From contig UCIV01000028.1 in NCBI GenBank assembly GCA_900472575.1, forward strand, positions 1-47,987: a stretch of 47,987 nucleotides of DNA, written 5' to 3'. Of the stretch, positions 16,002 through 24,651 are shown in pieces. The notes beneath the pieces are model-generated. The model made no database searches, was not told the DNA's origin, and saw only the letters and a program-made list of their open reading frames with translations. The translations under genes and the position numbers were made by a program. The DNA is from Hyphomicrobiales bacterium (GTDB lineage: Bacteria > Pseudomonadota > Alphaproteobacteria > Rhizobiales > Rhizobiaceae). How positions within the stretch are numbered: position 1 is the stretch's first letter; each line of letters opens with the position of its first letter.

Positions 16002-18422
16002 ATGACAAGTTCAACGTCTGCAGCATCCGGCTCTGCGACCTATCCGGTCCTGCCATTGCGCGACATTGTGGTCTTCCCGCATATGATCGTTCCCCTGTTC
16101 GTCGGACGTGAGAAATCCATCCGCGCGCTTGAGGAGGTTATGGGCTCCGACAAGCAGATTATGCTCGTCACCCAGATCAATGCCAGCGACGACGATCCGG
16201 AGCCGGACGCGATCTACAAAATCGGCACGGTCGCCAATGTGCTGCAGCTCCTCAAGCTGCCCGACGGCACCGTCAAGGTTCTCGTCGAAGGTCGAGCACG
16301 TGCCGAGATCAGCAATTATACGGACCGCGAGGAGTTTTACGAGGCCAAGGCCGACATTCTCGATGAGCCTGAAGAGGACGCCGTCGAGGTTGAAGCCCTG
16401 TCGCGCTCGGTCGTTTCCGAGTTTGAGAACTACGTAAAGCTGAACAAGAAGATCTCGCCGGAAGTCGTCGGCGCCGCCAGCCAGATCGAGGACTACTCGA
16501 AGCTCGCTGACACGGTTGCCTCGCACCTGTCGATCAAGATCACCGAAAAGCAGGAAATGCTGGAAACGGTGTCGATCAAGCTGCGTCTTGAAAAGGCGCT
16601 CGGCTTCATGGAAGGCGAAATCTCGGTCCTGCAGGTCGAAAAGCGCATCCGCTCGCGTGTAAAACGCCAGATGGAGAAGACACAGCGCGAATATTACCTG
16701 AACGAACAGATGAAGGCGATCCAGAAGGAACTCGGTGACGGCGAAGAAGGCCGTGACGAGATGGCCGAACTGGAAGAACGCATCGGCAAGACCAAGCTCT
16801 CCAAGGAAGCCCGCGAAAAGGCGGATGCCGAACTGAAGAAGCTGCGCCAGATGAGCCCGATGTCGGCGGAAGCCACTGTCGTGCGCAACTATCTCGACTG
16901 GCTGTTGGGTATTCCGTGGGCCAAGAAGTCGAAGATCAAGGCCGACCTCAACAACGCCGAAAAAATCCTCGAGCAGGATCACTTCGGTCTGGACAAGGTC
17001 AAGGAGCGTATCGTCGAATATCTGGCGGTTCAGGCGCGTGCCACCAAGATCAAGGGCCCGATCCTCTGCCTCGTTGGCCCTCCGGGTGTCGGTAAAACGT
17101 CGCTCGCCCAGTCGATCGCCAAGGCGACCGGCCGCGAATACGTGCGCATGGCGCTCGGTGGCGTTCGTGACGAAGCCGAAATCCGTGGTCACCGCCGCAC
17201 TTATATCGGCTCGATGCCTGGCAAGATCATCCAGTCGATGAAGAAGGCCAAGAAGTCCAACCCGCTCTTCCTGCTCGATGAAATCGACAAGATGGGGTCG
17301 GATTTCCGCGGCGATCCGTCGGCGGCACTGCTCGAAGTGCTCGATCCGGCCCAGAACTCGACCTTCATGGATCACTACCTTGAAGTTGAATACGACCTGT
17401 CCGACGTGATGTTCATCACCACGGCGAACACGCTCAACATTCCGGGTCCGCTGATGGACCGCATGGAGATCATCCGCATCGCCGGTTACACCGAAGATGA
17501 AAAGCGCGAGATCGCCAAGCGTCACCTTCTGCCGAAGGCGATCAAGGAACATGCTCTGCAGCCGAATGAATTCTCGGTTTCAGATGATGCCCTGATGGCG
17601 ATCAGCCAGCAGTACACCCGCGAAGCCGGTGTTCGCTCCTTCGAGCGCGAGCTGATGAAGCTCGCCCGCAAGGCCGTGACCGAGATCATCAAGGGCAAGA
17701 CGAAGTCGGTCGCCATCACGGCCGCCAATATTTCGGATTACCTCGGTGTTCCACGCTATCGCCACGGCGAGGCCGAAGGCGAGGATCAGGTCGGTGTTGT
17801 CACCGGTCTCGCCTGGACGGAAGTCGGCGGCGAGCTCTTGACCATCGAAGGCGTGATGATGCCGGGCAAGGGTCGCATGACCGTCACCGGCAACCTGAAG
17901 GACGTCATGAAGGAATCGATCTCGGCGGCGGCATCCTATGTGCGCTCCCGTGCCGTCGATTTCGGCATCGAGCCGCCGCGTTTCGACAAGTCGGACATTC
18001 ACGTTCACGTGCCGGAAGGCGCCACCCCGAAGGACGGCCCGTCTGCCGGCGTCGGTATGGCAACGGCGATCGTTTCGATCATGACCGGCATTCCGGTTCG
18101 CAAGGATGTCGCCATGACAGGCGAAATTACCCTGCGCGGTCGCGTCCTGCCGATCGGTGGCCTAAAGGAAAAGCTGCTTGCAGCCCTTCGCGGTAACATC
18201 AAGACGGTTCTGATCCCGGAAGAAAACGCCAAGGATCTGGCGGACATTCCGGACAACGTGAAGAACAACATGGAGATCATCCCCGTGTCCCGCATGGGCG
18301 AGGTGATCAAGCATGCTCTGGTTCGTCGTCCTGAACCGATCGAGTGGGATGGTACGGTTGAGACACCCGTTATCGCAACGGTCGAGGGGTCCGAGGACGG
18401 TGTGGCAGGCATCGCCCATTGA
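16002..18422 (+). CDS. lon: ATP-dependent protease Lon
   Basis: An 806-residue cytoplasmic AAA+ serine protease that degrades misfolded and regulatory proteins. The N-terminal substrate domain covers about residues 10-210, a coiled-coil part follows, the ATPase has Walker A GPPGVGKTS and Walker B FLLDEIDKM, and the protease domain has the Ser-Lys dyad in PKDGPSAGV and GGLKEK. The length matches bacterial LonA. ATG 16002 is preceded by AAAGGAAA. In the same genus group Lon affects exopolysaccharide regulation and cell cycle, which fits the surface genes nearby only loosely. Confidence 0.97.
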   Translation: MTSSTSAASGSATYPVLPLRDIVVFPHMIVPLFVGREKSIRALEEVMGSDKQIMLVTQINASDDDPEPDAIYKIGTVANVLQLLKLPDGTVKVLVEGRARAEISNYTDREEFYEAKADILDEPEEDAVEVEALSRSVVSEFENYVKLNKKISPEVVGAASQIEDYSKLADTVASHLSIKITEKQEMLETVSIKLRLEKALGFMEGEISVLQVEKRIRSRVKRQMEKTQREYYLNEQMKAIQKELGDGEEGRDEMAELEERIGKTKLSKEAREKADAELKKLRQMSPMSAEATVVRNYLDWLLGIPWAKKSKIKADLNNAEKILEQDHFGLDKVKERIVEYLAVQARATKIKGPILCLVGPPGVGKTSLAQSIAKATGREYVRMALGGVRDEAEIRGHRRTYIGSMPGKIIQSMKKAKKSNPLFLLDEIDKMGSDFRGDPSAALLEVLDPAQNSTFMDHYLEVEYDLSDVMFITTANTLNIPGPLMDRMEIIRIAGYTEDEKREIAKRHLLPKAIKEHALQPNEFSVSDDALMAISQQYTREAGVRSFERELMKLARKAVTEIIKGKTKSVAITAANISDYLGVPRYRHGEAEGEDQVGVVTGLAWTEVGGELLTIEGVMMPGKGRMTVTGNLKDVMKESISAAASYVRSRAVDFGIEPPRFDKSDIHVHVPEGATPKDGPSAGVGMATAIVSIMTGIPVRKDVAMTGEITLRGRVLPIGGLKEKLLAALRGNIKTVLIPEENAKDLADIPDNVKNNMEIIPVSRMGEVIKHALVRRPEPIEWDGTVETPVIATVEGSEDGVAGIAH

Positions 18423-18458
18423 GCGATCCCTCGGGTCAACCGAGTTTGAATTGTGGAG

Positions 18459-18484
18459 AAAGCCGGCGAAAGCCGGCTTTTTTT
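18459..18484 (+). terminator. Intrinsic terminator after lon
   Basis: AAAGCCGGC, loop GAAA, GCCGGCTTT and a T run to 18484. A smaller stem CTCGG/CCGAG at about 18430-18444 precedes it. Confidence 0.92.
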
Positions 18485-18613
18485 GTGAAAAATGCATGAA
18501 ACCCCTTGTTTTTCAGGCGATCTCAGAGCTTTTGGGTTGCCAAGCACCGACGCAAAACTATTGTCGGCGCCGACTAATCGAGTCGTTCCAAAACCGTAGA
18601 AAGGGATGGAAAC

Positions 18614-18892
18614 ATGAACAAGAACGAGCTGGTTTCCGCAGTTGCCGAAAAGGCTGGTCTCTCCAAGGCTGACGCCGCATCCGCCGTGGACGCAGTATTC
18701 GAAACCGTACAGGGCGAACTGAAGAACGGCGGCGACATTCGCCTCGCTGGCTTCGGCAGCTTCTCCGTATCCCGCCGCGAAGCCTCCAAGGGCCGCAACC
18801 CGTCGACCGGCGCAGAAGTCGATATTCCGGCTCGCAACGTTCCGAAGTTCTCGGCCGGCAAGGGCCTGAAGGACGCCGTAAACGGCAAGTAA
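18614..18892 (+). CDS. hupB: DNA-binding protein HU
   Basis: A 92-residue nucleoid protein of the HU-beta type that binds and bends DNA without strong sequence preference. It has the start MNKNELVSAVAEKAGLSKADA, the signature GFGSFSVSRREASKGRNPSTG, and the DNA-clamping arm RNPSTGAEVDIPARNVPKF. The position right after lon is conserved in proteobacteria. ATG 18614 follows GGGATGG. A strong terminator at 18928 isolates it from the next gene. Confidence 0.96.
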   Translation: MNKNELVSAVAEKAGLSKADAASAVDAVFETVQGELKNGGDIRLAGFGSFSVSRREASKGRNPSTGAEVDIPARNVPKFSAGKGLKDAVNGK

Positions 18893-18927
18893 GACTTCAC
18901 CGGGCAGTATCCCTGCCATGGTCTTAA

Positions 18928-18955
18928 AACCCCGGATAACTTCCGGGGTTTTTTG
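18928..18955 (+). terminator. Intrinsic terminator after hupB
   Basis: AACCCCGG, loop ATAACTT, CCGGGGTT followed by TTTTG. Confidence 0.92.
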
Positions 18956-19252
18956 TTGCATAACACATCATCTCCACTCCCGGTGGATGCTGCGAACTTG
19001 CAACAATTAACGGTTATTGGGCAGTGGTGCCGCCCGGCAACAGTGCTTCCGCTTTGTTGTCATTTGTCAGAGAAACGCCGGCCGGCAGATTTCGAACTAC
19101 TTGTCAGATCGAGTGCATCACGGCCAATTCGTCAGTGGGGGCACAAGCGATTCTTAATTTAGAAATATGATTAGTTCTTATTTTTATGAGGCATTTCATA
19201 TCTCGGCGTCGCTGACGGCATCCGTCTTAAACGATCAGCGAGTCATCCAGAA
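18956..19252. other. Region upstream of the autotransporter gene
   Basis: About 300 bp without a gene. No tRNA fold was found. The part 19150-19200 is AT-rich and probably contains the autotransporter promoter. TGTCATTTGTCAG at 19059-19071 looks superficially like a Pho box but has the wrong repeat spacing. Confidence 0.4.
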
Positions 19253-21424
19253 ATGTTTCTTAAATCAAAGCCCCTTTGTCTTCTTGCGAGTTCTGCTCTC
19301 TCGGCTATGGTCAGTGTTGCTTCCGTTGCACATGCTGCCTCCGGACCCGAAGTTATCGGTTTGAGCAGTAATGGTTCGGTCGTACTCAAAACTGATTACG
19401 ACCAGAATGCCGGGACCTACACCTATTCACTTATATCGACAGCAACCGGCGACATTCAGTCAATCACGCCACCGTCCGGCGTCACCTATCTCAATTTGAG
19501 TGGTTTGAGCGCCGACGGTAAGACCGTGACGGGCTACTATTCTGATGCCGTGACCGGTCGCAAGACATCCTTCGTATGGACTGCAGCGAATGGTTTCGTC
19601 GACTTGGGTGTAGTTGACACTGACACCACCGGTAGCTTTGCTCAGTCTGTAAGTGGCGACGGAACCGCCGTTGCGGGATACGTAAGCGTCATGAGCTTCA
19701 TGGCCGAAGCTTTTTACTGGACATCTTCTGAGGGAATGATCGGTCTAGGCACGCTTGGTGGGCGGGATTCGTACGCATACGCTGTGAGCACCGACGGGAA
19801 AACTGTTGTCGGCGAGGCCGACACACTAGACGGAAATTATCACGCATTTCGATGGACTGTAGACAGCGGCACGATGGAGAACATCGATACGCTTTATGAC
19901 AACTCCAGCGCTGACTTTGTCAGCGACGACGGATCGGTGGTCGCCGGATCTGGATATACATCCTCGTCGTCGCCATACCACGTATTCCGATGGACTAAAG
20001 AGACCGAGATGGTCGACATCGGAAGCTTGGGCGGTTCTTACACGTTCCTGAACGCAATGAGCGGCGATGGCAATGTTCTGGTCGGCAGTTCCTACCTGAC
20101 CGGCGACACGTCGTCTCACGCCTACCGGTATGTCGGGTCAACAGACGTGATGACCGATCTCGGAACTCTCGGTGGCACTTCATCCACGGCGAGTGCGGTT
20201 AATGCCGACGGCGGCGTCGTGGTCGGATCGGCAACAGACGCCCAGTCCACGAGCCACGGCTTTCGTTGGACGCAGGCGACCGGCATGGTGACTGTCGAGG
20301 ACTGGCTGGCAGCCGAAGGTGCCACCATCGGCGATGCTATGACGCAAACCGCCGATCTCGTATCGGCTGACGGCAATGTCATCATCGGCGAGACCACTAC
20401 CGGCTCCACCTATATCGCGCGTGTCATCGAAAGCCAGGGCGAGGAAGGCGGCAACGAATGCAACGCTGACGTCTGCGAAGGCGGAAGCGGTATCATCGAT
20501 ACCGCCGAGTTTTTCCCGACTGTCGCGATGGCCAACAACGTCATCGTTCAGAGCGGTGTCAACAGTGCCGACACAATCATGTTCGGTGCGCAGGGAGCGC
20601 CGATGCGCAATCTGCTGACCGCCGGCCAGAGATCCGTCTGGGGCACGATCGATGGCGGTTATGACAACAGCGATCACGCCGATGGCGGCCTGGCTCTTGG
20701 CGAATTCGGCTTCGGTTACGGTATTGCCGATGGTGTGACGGCGCGCTTCGCGGCAGGTGGTACTTATACCGATCAGGATCTCGATGCCGGCGGTGATGTG
20801 CGCCAGCGCGGTTTCTATCTCTCCCCGGAAGTCTCCGCCGATCTCGGCAAGAACGTTTACGTGACGGTCGGTGGTTACTGGGGACGTAGCAGCATCGATA
20901 GCCATCGCGGTTATCTGAGCGGTGCAGTGACCGACTATTCCGAAGGTGACACCAATGCCGAAACCTGGGGCGCCAAGATCCGCTTCGACTGGCTGAATGC
21001 GGTGACGATCGACAACACGGCTGTCACCCCCTATGTCGGCCTTTCCTATGCGCATACCAAGGTTGACGCCTATACGGAAACCGGCGGCTCCTTCCCGGTC
21101 GAATTCGACGGCAGCAGCGATCATTCGACGATCGCCCGTCTCGGTGCCGATTTCGTTCGTCCGCTGAACGACACTGTCCGTCTGCTGGCCAAGGCCGAGC
21201 TTGACTACCAGTTCGAAAACCGCTCGACGGCTACGAGCGGCACGTTGACCGGGATCAGCGACTTCAGTCTCGAAGGTCAGGATCTGCAGCAGTTCTGGGC
21301 TCGTGGCGGTCTCGGCGCCGAATTTGATCTCGGCAAGGGGGTCGCTTCCTTCATGGTCAACGCCACGACCAAGGGGCAGGACCCGACCGTCTGGCTGCGC
21401 AGCAACTATACGGTCAAGTTCTGA
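19253..21424 (+). CDS. Autotransporter with HAF-repeat passenger
   Basis: A 723-residue outer-membrane protein. A signal peptide ends around residue 29 (VASVAHAAS). Residues about 60-395 hold roughly seven degenerate repeats of 45-55 residues with the pattern LG(T/S)LGG, an A-V-S-x-DG-x-VVG step and a final (A/V)F-x-W, the HAF type expected to fold as a beta-propeller-like surface domain. A short linker with two Cys (NECNADVCEGG) follows. Residues about 445-723 are the beta-barrel translocator, ending in the typical terminal Phe (NYTVKF). Sample lines of the passenger are 45-50% GC by eye count, against about 60% in the barrel, so the passenger may have a different history. Probable role in adhesion or surface contact, unproven. 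Confidence 0.88.
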   Translation: MFLKSKPLCLLASSALSAMVSVASVAHAASGPEVIGLSSNGSVVLKTDYDQNAGTYTYSLISTATGDIQSITPPSGVTYLNLSGLSADGKTVTGYYSDAVTGRKTSFVWTAANGFVDLGVVDTDTTGSFAQSVSGDGTAVAGYVSVMSFMAEAFYWTSSEGMIGLGTLGGRDSYAYAVSTDGKTVVGEADTLDGNYHAFRWTVDSGTMENIDTLYDNSSADFVSDDGSVVAGSGYTSSSSPYHVFRWTKETEMVDIGSLGGSYTFLNAMSGDGNVLVGSSYLTGDTSSHAYRYVGSTDVMTDLGTLGGTSSTASAVNADGGVVVGSATDAQSTSHGFRWTQATGMVTVEDWLAAEGATIGDAMTQTADLVSADGNVIIGETTTGSTYIARVIESQGEEGGNECNADVCEGGSGIIDTAEFFPTVAMANNVIVQSGVNSADTIMFGAQGAPMRNLLTAGQRSVWGTIDGGYDNSDHADGGLALGEFGFGYGIADGVTARFAAGGTYTDQDLDAGGDVRQRGFYLSPEVSADLGKNVYVTVGGYWGRSSIDSHRGYLSGAVTDYSEGDTNAETWGAKIRFDWLNAVTIDNTAVTPYVGLSYAHTKVDAYTETGGSFPVEFDGSSDHSTIARLGADFVRPLNDTVRLLAKAELDYQFENRSTATSGTLTGISDFSLEGQDLQQFWARGGLGAEFDLGKGVASFMVNATTKGQDPTVWLRSNYTVKF

Positions 21425-21456
21425 GCCGATTTTTTAAGGAATGCTCGCGATGGACG

Positions 21457-21482
21457 AGGCCCGGTTTATGCCGGGCCTTTTC
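21457..21482 (+). terminator. Intrinsic terminator after the autotransporter gene
   Basis: AGGCCCGG, loop TTTATG, CCGGGCCT followed by TTTC. Confidence 0.85.
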
Positions 21483-21513
21483 AGTATGAGAGGTAAACTT
21501 TGTAGACGGGAAT

Positions 21514-21531
21514 CTGTCACGGCGTTGTCAC
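21514..21531 (+). promoter_or_regulatory. Pho box upstream of the exported pyrophosphatase gene
   Basis: CTGTCAC-GGCG-TTGTCAC: two PhoB half-sites with the required 11-bp repeat, ending 45 nt before the start codon. Only conservative deviations from the consensus CTGTCAT-N4-CTGTCAT. Points to induction by phosphate starvation. Confidence 0.75.
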
Positions 21532-21575
21532 AGAGCTCGCTTAGGTGGGACGTCTCATCATGAAAAGGGCCTGCC

Positions 21576-22175
21576 ATGAAATTGCTTCTGACTGCCGCCG
21601 CGTTTCTCGTTACCGCGGGCGTAGCTTCTGCCGAATACGTTTCCTATCTCGACTATCCGCAGAAAACCGATGACGGCAAGGAATTCGCCGTCGCCATCGA
21701 GATCCCGCAGGGCAGCTTCACCAAATACGAGATCGACGCCAAGACCGGCCATGTCGTGGTTGACCGCTACCAGTCCATGCCGGTCGTTTATCCGGGCAAC
21801 TACGGCTCGATCACCTCTTCGCTCGGTGGCGACAACGATCCGCTCGACGCCATCGTCTACACCCGCGAGCCAGTCGTTCCGGGCGCCATCATCAAGGTTC
21901 GCCCGATCGGTGTTCTGAAGATGATCGATGGCGGCGAGGTCGATGACAAGATTGTTGCCGTACCGACCAGCAAGATCGACCCGACCTACGATAACATCAA
22001 GGAAATCACCGATCTGCCGCAGATCGAGCAGGAACGCCTTCAGGCTTTCTTCCGCGTCTATAAACAGCTTCCGGCTGGCCGCAAGGCTGTCGAGCTTAAC
22101 GGCTTTGACAACGCTGCGCATGCTGAGGGTGAGGTTTCGGAAGCCATCAAGGCTTACAACGCCAAGAAGAAGTGA
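21576..22175 (+). CDS. ppa: Exported family I inorganic pyrophosphatase
   Basis: A 199-residue Mg-dependent enzyme that splits pyrophosphate to two phosphates. The signature DNDPLDA is intact, along with EIPQGSFTKYE and YPGNYGSI, the usual substrate and metal regions. Unlike normal cytosolic family I enzymes, it starts with a clear signal peptide (MKLLLTAAAFLVTAGVASAE, cleavage after about residue 19), so it should act in the periplasm. A Pho box stands 45 nt upstream. The gene has its own strong terminator and is followed by another Pho-box gene for a secreted phytase-like protein, suggesting use of outside pyrophosphate as phosphate source. The symbol reflects the family and not the usual housekeeping gene. 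Confidence 0.9.
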   Translation: MKLLLTAAAFLVTAGVASAEYVSYLDYPQKTDDGKEFAVAIEIPQGSFTKYEIDAKTGHVVVDRYQSMPVVYPGNYGSITSSLGGDNDPLDAIVYTREPVVPGAIIKVRPIGVLKMIDGGEVDDKIVAVPTSKIDPTYDNIKEITDLPQIEQERLQAFFRVYKQLPAGRKAVELNGFDNAAHAEGEVSEAIKAYNAKKK

Positions 22176-22195
22176 TCTGCTCCACTTCCGATTAC

Positions 22196-22235
22196 GCAAT
22201 AGAAAAGGTCGGGCTTGCCCGGCCTTTTCTATTGC
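22196..22235. terminator. Long terminator hairpin after the pyrophosphatase gene
   Basis: GCAATAGAAAAGG pairs perfectly with CCTTTTCTATTGC around an inner CGGGC/GCCCG stem. This is a near-perfect 18-bp helix with A- and T-rich sides and works in principle in both directions. Confidence 0.88.
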
Positions 22236-22286
22236 GATGAATGCTGCGGGCTCAATCAGCCGATAATACAACTCATGATGATGAAA

Positions 22287-22304
22287 TTGTCATTGTCGTG
22301 TCAT
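22287..22304 (+). promoter_or_regulatory. Pho box upstream of the phytase-like gene
   Basis: TTGTCAT-TGTC-GTGTCAT: two PhoB half-sites with 11-bp periodicity, ending 46 nt before the start codon. Distance to the start is nearly the same as for the box at 21514-21531. Confidence 0.72.
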
Positions 22305-22349
22305 GCGGCTGGCCCAAAAGCCCACCTGTGGTTTCACGGAGGGCTTCCC

Positions 22350-24539
22350 ATGACATTCTCGACACGCGCCGCCTTGACGGCAATCCTTCTTGCCTCGGTG
22401 GCAGCTCCCGCCAGCGCCGAGCAGGTCTTTAACCGTATCGCTTCTTTCCCGGTCGCCGCCAACCTGCCCAAGGGCGAGGACAAGGCGACATCGTCGGAAA
22501 TCATCACCGCGACTGCGGATGGCAACACACTGATCTATTCCGACGCGCCGGGAGGCACGATCGGCTTCATCGACGTCACCGACGCCAAGGCCCCGAAGGC
22601 AGGTGGATCCATCGCCATAGATGGCGAACCGAACTCGGTTGCTGCAGCCGGTCCGAAGGCACTCATCACCATCGACAAGACCGAAGACTTGACGAAGCCG
22701 GCCGGCCAACTGGGTGTCATCGATATTGCTTCGAAAAAACTTGAAACAACCTGCGATCTAGGCGGCCAGCCGGATTCTGTCGTCGTGGCGCCGGATGGCA
22801 CATTTGCCGCCATCGCCATCGAAAACCAGCGTGACGAAGACCTGAATGACGGCGCCCTGCCGCAACTTCCGGCAGGCGAACTTCTGATCGTCTCGTTGAA
22901 AAACGGAGTTCCTGCCTGCGATAGCATCAAGCGCGTCGACGTGACCGGACTTGCAACAGTCGCCCCGGAAGATCCGGAGCCGGAATTCGTCAACATCAAC
23001 GCCAATGGCGAGATCGCCCTGACGTTGCAGGAAAACAACCACGTCATCATCATCGATAGCAAGACCGCCAAGGTTACCAGCCACTTCACTGCCGGCACGG
23101 TCGATCTTGAGGGTGTCGACGCCAAGACTGATGGTTCGCTGAATTTCTCCGGCAAGCTGACCGCCGTTCCGCGCGAGCCTGACGCCGTCAAGTGGCTCGG
23201 CACCGATCGCCTCGTCATCGCCAATGAAGGTGATTACAAGGGCGGTTCGCGCGGCTTCACCATCTTCGACCGTACCGGCAAGGTTCTCTACGATGCGGGC
23301 ATGACGCTTGAGCAGGAGATTGCCCGCCACGGTCATTTCCCGGAAAAGCGTGCCAAGAACAAGGGCATCGAGCCGGAAGGCATGGAAGCCGCTATCTTCA
23401 ACGGCCAGCAGTATTTCTTCGTGCTCTCCGAGCGTGGTTCGATGATCGCCGTCTACAAGGATACCGGTGGCGAGCCGGAACTCGTCCAGCTTCTGCCGTC
23501 GGGCGTATCCCCGGAAGGCGCTGTCGCCATCCCGGGCCGTAACCTGCTTGCCTCGGCTAACGAAGCCGATCTCGGCGAAGACGGCGGCCCGCGCTCGCAC
23601 GTCATGATCTATGAGCTTGCCGAAGGCGAAAAAGCCTATCCGACCATCGTTTCCAAGGATGTCGATGGCAAGCTGATCGGCTGGGGCGCTTTGTCGGGTC
23701 TCGTCGGTGACGCCGAGAAGGATGGTATTCTCTATGCGGTCAACGACTCAGTTTACGCCATGCAGCCGTCGATCTTCACCATTGACGCCACCAAGAAGCC
23801 GGCCGAGATCACCAATGTCGTCCGCATCACCCGCAACGGCCAGCCGGCCCAGAAGCTCGACATCGAGGGCATCGCGCTCGATGGCAAGGGCGGCTTCTGG
23901 CTGGCGTCGGAAGGTGACAGCGCCAAGCTCGTCGGCCACGGCCTCTACAACGTCAACGCCAAGGGCGAGATCAAGAGCGAGATCGGTCTTCCGGCAGAGC
24001 TGCTCGCCGGCGAGAGCCGTTACGGCCTCGAAGGCATCACCACGACCGGTTCTGGCGACGACCTGACGCTCTGGATGGCAATCCAGCGCGAATGGAAGGA
24101 TGATCCCAAGGGCCAGGTGAAGCTTCTTTCCTACAAGCCGAAGTCGAAGGAATGGGCAGCCGTCCGTTATCCGCTCGAAAAGGCTGAAAAGGGCTGGGTC
24201 GGCCTGTCTGAGATCACCGCCAATGGCGATTATCTCTACATCGTCGAACGCGACAATCAGGTCGGTGACGCCGCCAAGCTGAAGAAGCTCCATCGCGTTT
24301 CCCTCAAGGATCTGAAGCCGGCCAAGCTCGGCGGCGAACTGCAGCTCGTCACCAAGGAAGAAGTTCATGACTTCCTTCCCGATCTGAAGAGCGCCACCAA
24401 TGGCTACGTTCTCGACAAGCTGGAAGGCTTTGCCTTCGACAAGTCCGGCAAGGCCTTCATGGTCACCGACAATGACGGCGTTGACGACTCATCCGGCGAG
24501 ACCCTGTTCCTGCCGGTCACCCTCAAGGTCACCAACTGA
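22350..24539 (+). CDS. Secreted esterase-like/phytase-like protein
   Basis: A 729-residue exported protein. The signal peptide ends near residue 24 (APASAEQ). Residues about 30-330 look like a YncE/choline-type beta-propeller (TSSEIITATADGNTLIYSDA and repeated ..DG.. strands). Residues about 390-720 match the phytase-like domain (esterase-like activity of phytase family): GRNLLASANEADLGEDG, LDIEGIALDGKGGFWLASEGD, RYGLEGITTTG and KLEGFAFDKSGKAFMVTDNDG. ATG 22350 has GGAGGG 6 nt upstream. The Pho box before it fits release of phosphate from organic esters in the periplasm or outside. The precise substrate is unknown; phytate is not assured. Confidence 0.85.
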   Translation: MTFSTRAALTAILLASVAAPASAEQVFNRIASFPVAANLPKGEDKATSSEIITATADGNTLIYSDAPGGTIGFIDVTDAKAPKAGGSIAIDGEPNSVAAAGPKALITIDKTEDLTKPAGQLGVIDIASKKLETTCDLGGQPDSVVVAPDGTFAAIAIENQRDEDLNDGALPQLPAGELLIVSLKNGVPACDSIKRVDVTGLATVAPEDPEPEFVNINANGEIALTLQENNHVIIIDSKTAKVTSHFTAGTVDLEGVDAKTDGSLNFSGKLTAVPREPDAVKWLGTDRLVIANEGDYKGGSRGFTIFDRTGKVLYDAGMTLEQEIARHGHFPEKRAKNKGIEPEGMEAAIFNGQQYFFVLSERGSMIAVYKDTGGEPELVQLLPSGVSPEGAVAIPGRNLLASANEADLGEDGGPRSHVMIYELAEGEKAYPTIVSKDVDGKLIGWGALSGLVGDAEKDGILYAVNDSVYAMQPSIFTIDATKKPAEITNVVRITRNGQPAQKLDIEGIALDGKGGFWLASEGDSAKLVGHGLYNVNAKGEIKSEIGLPAELLAGESRYGLEGITTTGSGDDLTLWMAIQREWKDDPKGQVKLLSYKPKSKEWAAVRYPLEKAEKGWVGLSEITANGDYLYIVERDNQVGDAAKLKKLHRVSLKDLKPAKLGGELQLVTKEEVHDFLPDLKSATNGYVLDKLEGFAFDKSGKAFMVTDNDGVDDSSGETLFLPVTLKVTN

Positions 24540-24560
24540 CGGATCTCCATCTTCAACAGG

Positions 24561-24594
24561 AAAAGGCCGGGTGTTTGCGCACCCGGCCTTTTTT
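24561..24594 (+). terminator. Intrinsic terminator after the phytase-like gene
   Basis: AAAAGGCCGGGTG, loop TTTGCG, CACCCGGCCTTTT with six T. Very strong stem. Confidence 0.93.
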
Positions 24595-24651
24595 CTTGGG
24601 GCCTGCTACCTTAAGTCTGGCGTTCCTGATGTGTTCGCATGAGACGATTCG

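Noticed and set aside
16011..17552. Minus-strand open frame of 513 codons
   Set aside because: Antisense shadow of lon with low-complexity composition and no domain.
19059..19071. Pho-box-like TGTCATTTGTCAG upstream of the autotransporter
   Set aside because: The half-sites repeat after 7 bp and not 11 bp, so PhoB dimers would not fit.
18953..19162. Short plus-strand open frame after hupB
   Set aside because: Begins with TTG inside the hupB terminator T tract, has no ribosome binding site and no family resemblance.
18893..19252. tRNA gene after hupB, as in some alphaproteobacteria
   Set aside because: No cloverleaf, T-loop or acceptor pairing could be found.
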